A stretch of 59,412 bases of DNA from Anaerolineaceae bacterium. GTDB lineage: Bacteria; Chloroflexota; Anaerolineae; Anaerolineales; Anaerolineaceae. Made by a program: the position numbers and the translations under genes. Positions 54,233 to 59,412 of this stretch are shown piece by piece. The notes below the pieces were generated by a model that was not told the DNA's origin, made no database searches, and saw nothing but the letters and a program-made list of their open reading frames with translations. Location of the stretch: assembly GCA_003524305.1 (NCBI GenBank), contig DQHW01000024.1, forward strand, positions 224,132-283,543, in the 5' to 3' direction. Position 1 is the first letter of the stretch. Each line of letters opens with the position of its first letter.

Positions 54233-54398
54233 TAAAGTAGTAATAATGCATGAATTCGGCAAATAAGAGCCACATTAGACCTACCAGATAGCAAAGACAT
54301 ATTAATCCATATCCGAAAGGAGGTGAAAGTAGACTTAGAGTATTTTTGTCTGCAATAGATTTATCTCAACCACCTTATTCATATTTTGGAGGAGAACG

Positions 54399-55427
54399 AT
54401 GTCAAAGAAATTGCTGTTTGTAGTTTCAATTCTTGTTGTGTTAACTTTTGTACTCTCAGCATGCGCCACCGCCGCTGAACCCACTGCCGCACCTGTTGCC
54501 GAAGAATCTGGCAAAGTAAAAGTGTTTGGCGCCTTCGCCACCCCTATTGAAGAGCCCTGGGATGGCGTTATCCATGCCGCCTTACAAAAAGCTGCTGATG
54601 CAGGAACCATTGAATACACTTATCAAGAAGCCATCGGATACTCTGGCGATATGGAACGTGTTCTGCGCGAAGTTTGCGAACAACAGAAACCTGACCTTAT
54701 CCTCGGTGATGCCTTTGGAAATGAAGAAGCTGTTCGTCGTGTGGCTGCTGACTTCCCCGAAATCGCTTTCGCTTTCGGTTCTGGTAACGGCCCCAGCGAA
54801 CCCAATGTAGCCGTTTTTGACAACTGGATCCACGAACCTGCCTACCTGATGGGTATGCTTGCTGGTGGTTTAACTGAATCAAACAAACTTGGTATCGTCG
54901 GCGCCATGCCTGTTCCCGAAGTGAACCGCCTGGCCAACGCCTTCATCGCCGGTGCCAAAGCTCAGAATCCAGATGTAACCGTGATGGTCTCCTTTATCAA
55001 TAGCTGGTTTGATCCTGCCGCTGCCAAAGAAGCTGCTTTGGCCATGATCGACAATGGCGCCGATGTTCTCTATGCAGAACGTTTTGGTGTTATTGACGCC
55101 GCTGCTGAAAACGGTCTCTTCGCTTTTGGCAACATGAGCGATCAGAATGAACTTGCTCCTGATTTCGTTGTTTCAAGCGCTGTCTGGAACATGGACCCCA
55201 CCGTTGAATACCTGGTAAAACAAGTTGCTGCAGGTACCTTCACTGCCCAGGACCTCAAAGACTTTTCCATGATGGGCAAGGGCGGCGCCTCACTGGCTCC
55301 CTTCCACGGAACTGAAAGCAAAATCCCCGCCGAACTTCTTGAGGCTGTAAAAGCCAAAGAAGCAGAAATTATGAGTGGTATGTTCCGCGTGGATGTTGCT
55401 GAAACCCAACCTGCCGGTTCCAACTAA
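54399..55427 (+). CDS. BMP-family ABC transporter substrate-binding lipoprotein
   Basis: A 342-residue lipoprotein of the Bmp/PnrA family, which binds purine nucleosides or related compounds. Lipobox VLSAC (Cys22). Domain motifs: KVFGAFATPIEEPWDGVIH, YQEAIGYSGDMERVLREV, LILGDAFGNEEAVRRVA, NKLGIVGAMPVPEVNRLANA, and NGADVLYAERFGVIDAAAENG. The ribosome site is GGAGGA. It heads an operon with a double ATPase and two permeases, ending in a xanthine dehydrogenase-type gene, so a purine base or nucleoside ligand is likely. Confidence 0.92.
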   Translation: MSKKLLFVVSILVVLTFVLSACATAAEPTAAPVAEESGKVKVFGAFATPIEEPWDGVIHAALQKAADAGTIEYTYQEAIGYSGDMERVLREVCEQQKPDLILGDAFGNEEAVRRVAADFPEIAFAFGSGNGPSEPNVAVFDNWIHEPAYLMGMLAGGLTESNKLGIVGAMPVPEVNRLANAFIAGAKAQNPDVTVMVSFINSWFDPAAAKEAALAMIDNGADVLYAERFGVIDAAAENGLFAFGNMSDQNELAPDFVVSSAVWNMDPTVEYLVKQVAAGTFTAQDLKDFSMMGKGGASLAPFHGTESKIPAELLEAVKAKEAEIMSGMFRVDVAETQPAGSN

Positions 55428-55430
55428 ACC

Positions 55431-55551
55431 TTCAGGCCTTTTTATAAGCCTTTGATATTTCCACTATGAGAAGGCCTGAAAATTGACGAAAAGGGAAGCG
55501 AAGTTTTTTTCCAGACGGAGAAAACTTCGCTTTCTCGCCCAAATCGTCAAT
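55431..55551 (+). promoter_or_regulatory. Two hairpins between the binding protein and ATPase genes
   Basis: TTCAGGCCTT (55431-55440) pairs with AAGGCCTGAA (55471-55480). Next, ATTGACGA (55482-55489) pairs with TCGTCAAT (55544-55551), enclosing an inner AGCGAAGTTTT/AAAACTTCGCT stem. The structure lies in the 158-base gap and may stabilise the first cistron or reduce read-through. Confidence 0.65.
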
Positions 55552-55585
55552 ATGCAAATATCATTCTAGACTTCGAGGTGCAAAT

Positions 55586-57073
55586 ATGCACGCTGTTCAA
55601 ATGAAGGGCATTGTTAAAAGGTTTGCTGATTTGGTGGCAAGCGATCACGTGGATTTTACCTTGGAAAAAGGAGAGATTCATGCACTGCTGGGGGAAAACG
55701 GGGCTGGCAAAACAACCCTGATGCGTATTTTGTATGGTTTATATACTGCTGATGAAGGCCAGATTTTAATCAACGAAACTCCGGTCGTGATTCATTCTCC
55801 CAAGGATGCAATCAAGAACGGCATTGGCATGGTTACTCAGCATTTCACACTTGTACCCACACTCACGGTTGCAGAAAATATGGTTTTGGGTGAGACTGCA
55901 GGAATTACACTGAATCTACCGGCTTTGGAGAAGAAAGTCGCTGAAGCCTCAGAACGATTTGGCATCCCTGTAAAACCCCAGGCTTTGATTAAGCATTTAT
56001 CCGTTGGTGAACGCCAGCGAGTTGAAATTCTAAAAGCACTTTATCATGATGCAAATGTTTTGATCCTGGATGAGCCAACTGCGGTTTTGGTGCCTCAAGA
56101 AGTGGATATGCTTTTTGAAGCATTAACAAGACTTCAAAAAACCGGGTTATCGGTCATCTTTATCAGTCACCACTTGAACGAAGTCATGCAAATATGCAAC
56201 CAGGTGACTGTGCTGCGTGACGGAAAATTGGCCGGCACTGTTAAAGTTGCCGACACCAATTTGAAAGAATTGGCCAACATGATGGTCGGCCGCGAGAACT
56301 TTGGTGTTAAACGCCAGGGACAACGCGAACAAGGCAAACTTGAGCTGAAGATCGAAAACATCTGCGCTTCAGACAAAAAAGGGCTGCCGGCTTTGAAAGA
56401 TATCTCTCTTGAAGTTCATCAAGGCGAGATTCTTGGTTTGGCTGGCGTTTCTGGCAATGGTCAAACTGAACTTTCTGCCGTACTCTGCGGCATGCACAAA
56501 ATTACAAGCGGCAAAATTACGGCTGGTGATGTGGATTTATCAGATGCTGACACGAGTTGTGTTTGCAAGGCAGGTGTTGGACGAATTCCTGAAGACCGGC
56601 ACGCCAATATGGTTGGCGAGCTTTCAGTAGCTGAAAACCTGGTATTAGACCAATTACAGAATTTTGTTAAAAACGGCATATTGGACTACGGGAAAATTCA
56701 GAAAAATGCAGAAGAATTGATCAAGGCTTTCAACATAAAAGCAAGTGCTGGTGACCGCGTGCGAACGCTTTCTGGCGGCAATATGCAAAAAGTGATGCTT
56801 GCACGTACGCTCAGTCAGAATCCGCGCATCGTTATCGCAAGTCAACCGACCCGCGGTCTGGATGTTGGCGCGACTGACTATGTGCGCACCGTATTATTAG
56901 AGCAAAGAGACCGCGGAGCAGCCGTATTGCTGCTTTCAGAAGATCTTGAAGAGATTATGGCTCTCTCTGATCGAATTGCGGTAATTTATGGTGGCCGAAT
57001 CATGGGAATTTTACCTGCACATGAGGCCACAGCAGAAAAACTCGGCCTGATGATGGCCGGTTCGGCTGCTTGA
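55586..57073 (+). CDS. Nucleoside-type ABC transporter ATPase (two NBDs)
   Basis: A 495-residue ATPase of the RbsA/NupO-like type, with two fused nucleotide-binding domains. First NBD: Walker A GENGAGKTT, signature LSVGERQRVEILKAL, Walker B LILDEPTAVLVP. Second NBD: GVSGNGQTELS in place of a Walker A (degenerate, usual here), signature LSGGNMQKVMLARTL, and ASQPTRGLDVGATD. The second domain is therefore mainly structural. The start has GAGGTG upstream. It is followed by two permease genes at short spacing. Confidence 0.93.
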   Translation: MHAVQMKGIVKRFADLVASDHVDFTLEKGEIHALLGENGAGKTTLMRILYGLYTADEGQILINETPVVIHSPKDAIKNGIGMVTQHFTLVPTLTVAENMVLGETAGITLNLPALEKKVAEASERFGIPVKPQALIKHLSVGERQRVEILKALYHDANVLILDEPTAVLVPQEVDMLFEALTRLQKTGLSVIFISHHLNEVMQICNQVTVLRDGKLAGTVKVADTNLKELANMMVGRENFGVKRQGQREQGKLELKIENICASDKKGLPALKDISLEVHQGEILGLAGVSGNGQTELSAVLCGMHKITSGKITAGDVDLSDADTSCVCKAGVGRIPEDRHANMVGELSVAENLVLDQLQNFVKNGILDYGKIQKNAEELIKAFNIKASAGDRVRTLSGGNMQKVMLARTLSQNPRIVIASQPTRGLDVGATDYVRTVLLEQRDRGAAVLLLSEDLEEIMALSDRIAVIYGGRIMGILPAHEATAEKLGLMMAGSAA

Positions 57074-57092
57074 GACAGGAAAGGATGACACC

Positions 57093-58148
57093 ATGAAGAA
57101 ATTTACTATCGAACGTGCTCCTGCTCCTGTCTGGATGCGGACACTTTTACCCATCATCGCCATTCCGGTTACTTTTCTACTCACCTCCATTATTATCCTT
57201 ATGGCTGGAGCCAATCCATTTACGGCATATTACAATTTCTTAATTGCACCGCTAGCCAGCAAATCCAGCGCGATCGAGGTGCTGGTGAAATCCACACCGC
57301 TGCTGCTCACAGGTGCTGCAGTAGCATTTGCATTCAAAGGTGGATACTGGAATATTGGTGCCGAAGGTCAGCTTTATGCCGGAGCCATCGCTGCAGCCTT
57401 TGTGGGAACCATCCTGGTGGATGTTCCTCCAATAATCGGCATTCCAGCCATGATCATCGGTGGTTTTATAGGAGGTTTACTCTGGGCGCTTCCATCGGCC
57501 ATTCTTAAAGTCAAACTGGGCGTTGATGAGGTGGTTACCACCTTGCTGATGAATTCAATCGTGTTGAATGTGACCAGTTTCCTACTTAATGGTCCATGGC
57601 GTAACCCGGTTTCAATGTGGCCGCAATCACCAGAAATTCAACCGGGAACCATGTTTCCGCAGCTTTTGCCTCGCACCAGGCTGCACTTTGGCATTATCGT
57701 TGCCGTACTTGTGATTTTGATCACCTGGTTTGTGATCAATCGAACATCCTTTGGTTTGAAAATGAGGGCGATCGGTCTGAGCAAGGAAGGTGCAAGATTT
57801 GCGGGTATTAAAGTCAACAAGACCATGTTAACGGTTGCCCTGATCAGCGGTGGAATAGCTGGCCTGGCAGGCGCCGGCGAAGTGGCTGGTATTCACTTCC
57901 ATCTGATTGACGCCATTTCAGACGGTCTTGGTTACAGCGGTATCATTATCGCCACACTGGGCGGTTTGAATCCCTTCGGTGTCGGCCTCGCCTCACTCTT
58001 TATAGGCCTTATTGATACCGGTGCTCAAACAGTTTCTCGTGTTATGGGTGTTCCCGTGTATTTGGGTGATGTTGTTCAATCCACTTTACTGCTGGTCACC
58101 CTGTCCCTCTTTGTCCTGCAAAATTACCGCATCCGGAGGGTAAAATAA
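57093..58148 (+). CDS. Nucleoside-type ABC transporter permease 1
   Basis: A 351-residue permease of the BPD_transp_2 family (NupP-like), about nine helices. Signature regions: STPLLLTGAAVAFAFKGGYW, NIGAEGQLYAGAIAAAFVGT, GVDEVVTTLLMNSIVLN, and the cytosolic MRAIGLSKEGARFAGIKVNK. The stop overlaps the start of the next permease gene by one base. Confidence 0.93.
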   Translation: MKKFTIERAPAPVWMRTLLPIIAIPVTFLLTSIIILMAGANPFTAYYNFLIAPLASKSSAIEVLVKSTPLLLTGAAVAFAFKGGYWNIGAEGQLYAGAIAAAFVGTILVDVPPIIGIPAMIIGGFIGGLLWALPSAILKVKLGVDEVVTTLLMNSIVLNVTSFLLNGPWRNPVSMWPQSPEIQPGTMFPQLLPRTRLHFGIIVAVLVILITWFVINRTSFGLKMRAIGLSKEGARFAGIKVNKTMLTVALISGGIAGLAGAGEVAGIHFHLIDAISDGLGYSGIIIATLGGLNPFGVGLASLFIGLIDTGAQTVSRVMGVPVYLGDVVQSTLLLVTLSLFVLQNYRIRRVK

Positions 58149-59065
58149 TGGATTCAGTTCTCTTTATCGTTGGCTTAATCGCAGCCATGCTGCGAGTGGC
58201 AACCCCCCTTATCTACGGCACCTTGGGTGAATTATTTTCAGAACGTGCAGGTGTGCTAAATCTGGGCATCGAAGGAACCATGTTCCTGGGTGCATTTACA
58301 GGATTTGCTGTTGCGGCAACGACAGGATCGCTTTGGCTGGGATTACTCGGTGCGATCATCGCAGGCATTCTGGCAGGCTTATTAATGTCACTGCTCTCAG
58401 TGCGTTTGGGCGTGAATCAACACGTCGCAGGCCTGGGAATCACCCTCTTGGCAACCGGCATTTCGCTCTTTGCTTTCAGGGTTATCTTTGGCGAATCAAA
58501 AGTTCCTCCTGCCATTGAATCTTTCCCCATGCTGCAGATTTTGCCTGATACCAATCCCCTGGCGCCGATCACCAATCAATACTTGCTGACGTTTATAGGC
58601 ATTGCGTTAATCCCCCTGGTATGGTGGATTATCAGCAAAACACGTTTTGGCCTTCAAATTCGGGCAGTGGGTGAAAATCCTGAAGCTGCAGATGCTGCCG
58701 GTTTAAATGTATATGCCATTCGTACACGAGCATTGGCCATTGGAGGCGCCTTGATGGCTATTGGCGGCGCCTTCCTCACCCTTGCACAACTTGGTTCATT
58801 TACTTTTGGTATTGTTGCAGGCCGCGGTTGGGTGTGTATCGCTTTGATCATCTTTGCCAACTGGCATGCAGTCAATGTGCTGTGGGGAGCTTTGATCTTC
58901 GGCGGTGTGCAGGCATTGCAGTTGCGTCTGCAAACCCAGGGAATCAAACTACCCTACGAGTTATTCTTATCGTTACCCTATGTGGTCACCATTATTGCGC
59001 TGACCATTGCAGGCAGAAATGCATCTGCTCCTTCTGCCCTGCTCAAAGCTTATCGCCGCGAATAA
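58148..59065 (+). CDS. Nucleoside-type ABC transporter permease 2
   Basis: A 305-residue permease (NupQ-like). Typical motifs: ATPLIYGTLGELFSERAGVL, NLGIEGTMFLGAFTGF, LRLQTQGIKLPYELFLSLPY, and the cytosolic loop IRAVGENPEAADAAGLNVYA. It forms the channel with permease 1. The gene ends 18 bases before the next, which probably shares the transcript. Confidence 0.93.
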   Translation: MDSVLFIVGLIAAMLRVATPLIYGTLGELFSERAGVLNLGIEGTMFLGAFTGFAVAATTGSLWLGLLGAIIAGILAGLLMSLLSVRLGVNQHVAGLGITLLATGISLFAFRVIFGESKVPPAIESFPMLQILPDTNPLAPITNQYLLTFIGIALIPLVWWIISKTRFGLQIRAVGENPEAADAAGLNVYAIRTRALAIGGALMAIGGAFLTLAQLGSFTFGIVAGRGWVCIALIIFANWHAVNVLWGALIFGGVQALQLRLQTQGIKLPYELFLSLPYVVTIIALTIAGRNASAPSALLKAYRRE

Positions 59066-59083
59066 GCGGCAGGAGATACGATT

Positions 59084-59412
59084 ATGAAATACAAGTATAT
59101 AGGTCAACCTTATAACCGACCAGATGCAATCAGCAAGGTTACTGGTAAGGCAGTTTACCTGGATGATGTTCGCCTGCCAGATATGCTGCACACCGCCGTG
59201 TTACGTCCGCAGTTTGCACACGCTTTGATCCTCAGCGTGGAAACGACCGAAGCTGAAAAATGCCCAGGTGTGGTCAAAGTTGTTACCGGCAAAGATTGCA
59301 AATTCCGTTACGGCGATAACATCAAAGATTTACAGCCAATGGCTGTCACCAAAGTGCGTTATATCGGCGACCCGGTGGCTGCTGTCATTGCAGACACCGC
59401 CGCACATGCCCG
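59084..59412 (+). CDS. Xanthine dehydrogenase-type molybdenum-binding subunit, N-terminal part (cut by window end)
   Basis: The first 109 codons of an aldehyde oxidase/xanthine dehydrogenase large subunit. The ATG has AGGAGA 8 bases upstream. The motif RPDAISKVTGKAVYLDDV and MLHTAVLRPQFAHALI, then KVRYIGDPVAAVIADT, are typical of the N-terminal a/b hammerhead region. The molybdopterin-binding part lies beyond the window. Placement directly after the transporter operon suggests oxidation of an imported purine or related heterocycle. Exact substrate not determined. Confidence 0.88.
   Translation, partial: MKYKYIGQPYNRPDAISKVTGKAVYLDDVRLPDMLHTAVLRPQFAHALILSVETTEAEKCPGVVKVVTGKDCKFRYGDNIKDLQPMAVTKVRYIGDPVAAVIADTAAHA

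Noticed and set aside
54317..54360. Eleven-codon leader peptide from GTG at 54323
   Set aside because: The GTG is part of the ribosome-site sequence itself, so initiation there is not credible enough to annotate as a gene; the element is reported as a finding instead.
53872..54398. Purine riboswitch before the BMP operon
   Set aside because: I looked for the conserved three-way junction core and found no convincing match; only an AT-rich stretch with one possible -10.

Overview
The window looks like a chromosomal segment of a free-living bacterium, most probably a member of the Chloroflexota, class Anaerolineae. This is inferred from gene content, not from a marker gene: many secreted lipoproteins with a lipobox followed by Thr/Glu/Pro-rich linkers, an Agl23-type glycosyltransferase fused to NHL repeats, a paired set of GH94-type phosphorylases, BcsB-like and Wzz-like surface proteins, and complete branched-chain amino acid and nucleoside-type ABC operons. 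No rRNA, tRNA, CRISPR array, insertion sequence or prophage was seen. The window cuts a gene at both ends: aconitase on the left and a xanthine dehydrogenase-type molybdenum subunit on the right.

Layout. 1-9.0 kb: aconitase 3' end, two minus-strand lipoproteins (an esterase-like and a deacetylase-like protein), a decayed lipoprotein gene, an ABC-F ATPase behind a hairpin leader that looks like an attenuator, a peroxiredoxin-glutaredoxin fusion behind a palindromic operator, and a large gluzincin-like lipoprotein. 9.0-16.8 kb (minus strand): cupin, two GH94/GH36-type glycoside phosphorylases and a DUF234-type ATPase. 17.0-21.1 kb (minus strand): a compact surface-polysaccharide-like operon of sortase-like lipoprotein, Wzz protein with a degenerate GGDEF domain, and BcsB-like protein. 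21.3-25.9 kb: YjfB-like small protein, a RelE/NadS-type toxin-antitoxin pair coupled to a YcgN-family gene, a LysM/lysozyme-like/M23 lipoprotein, class II fructose-bisphosphate aldolase, and a 2H phosphoesterase-like protein.

26-32 kb: a complete five-gene liv operon (binding protein, two permeases, two ATPases), preceded by a short possible membrane peptide with its own promoter and terminator. 32-39.4 kb: a palindromic repeat unit, a hypothetical gene, a PAS-GAF-GAF-GGDEF diguanylate cyclase, a small protein with repeated GAPxGNxNA motifs behind a structured leader, and the GT-C/NHL fusion. 39.4-44.2 kb: PadR regulator with an ABC exporter of the MacB/LolD-FtsX type, then an XRE regulator/membrane protein pair with a clear autoregulatory operator. 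44.2-53.9 kb (minus strand): an M23/beta-gamma-crystallin lipoprotein, a PAS histidine kinase, a zinc-ribbon membrane protein and a heterodimeric ABC exporter with one degenerate ATPase site. 54.4 kb to the end: BMP-family binding protein, double-NBD ATPase, two permeases and a xanthine dehydrogenase-type gene, which together suggest purine or nucleoside uptake linked to catabolism.

The least ordinary items are the sortase-like/Wzz-pseudoGGDEF/BcsB-like operon, the glycosyltransferase-NHL fusion, the small GAPxGNxNA protein with its structured leader, and the regulatory leaders of the ABC-F, liv and BMP genes. All functional assignments are from reading motifs in translated sequence; no database search was run.
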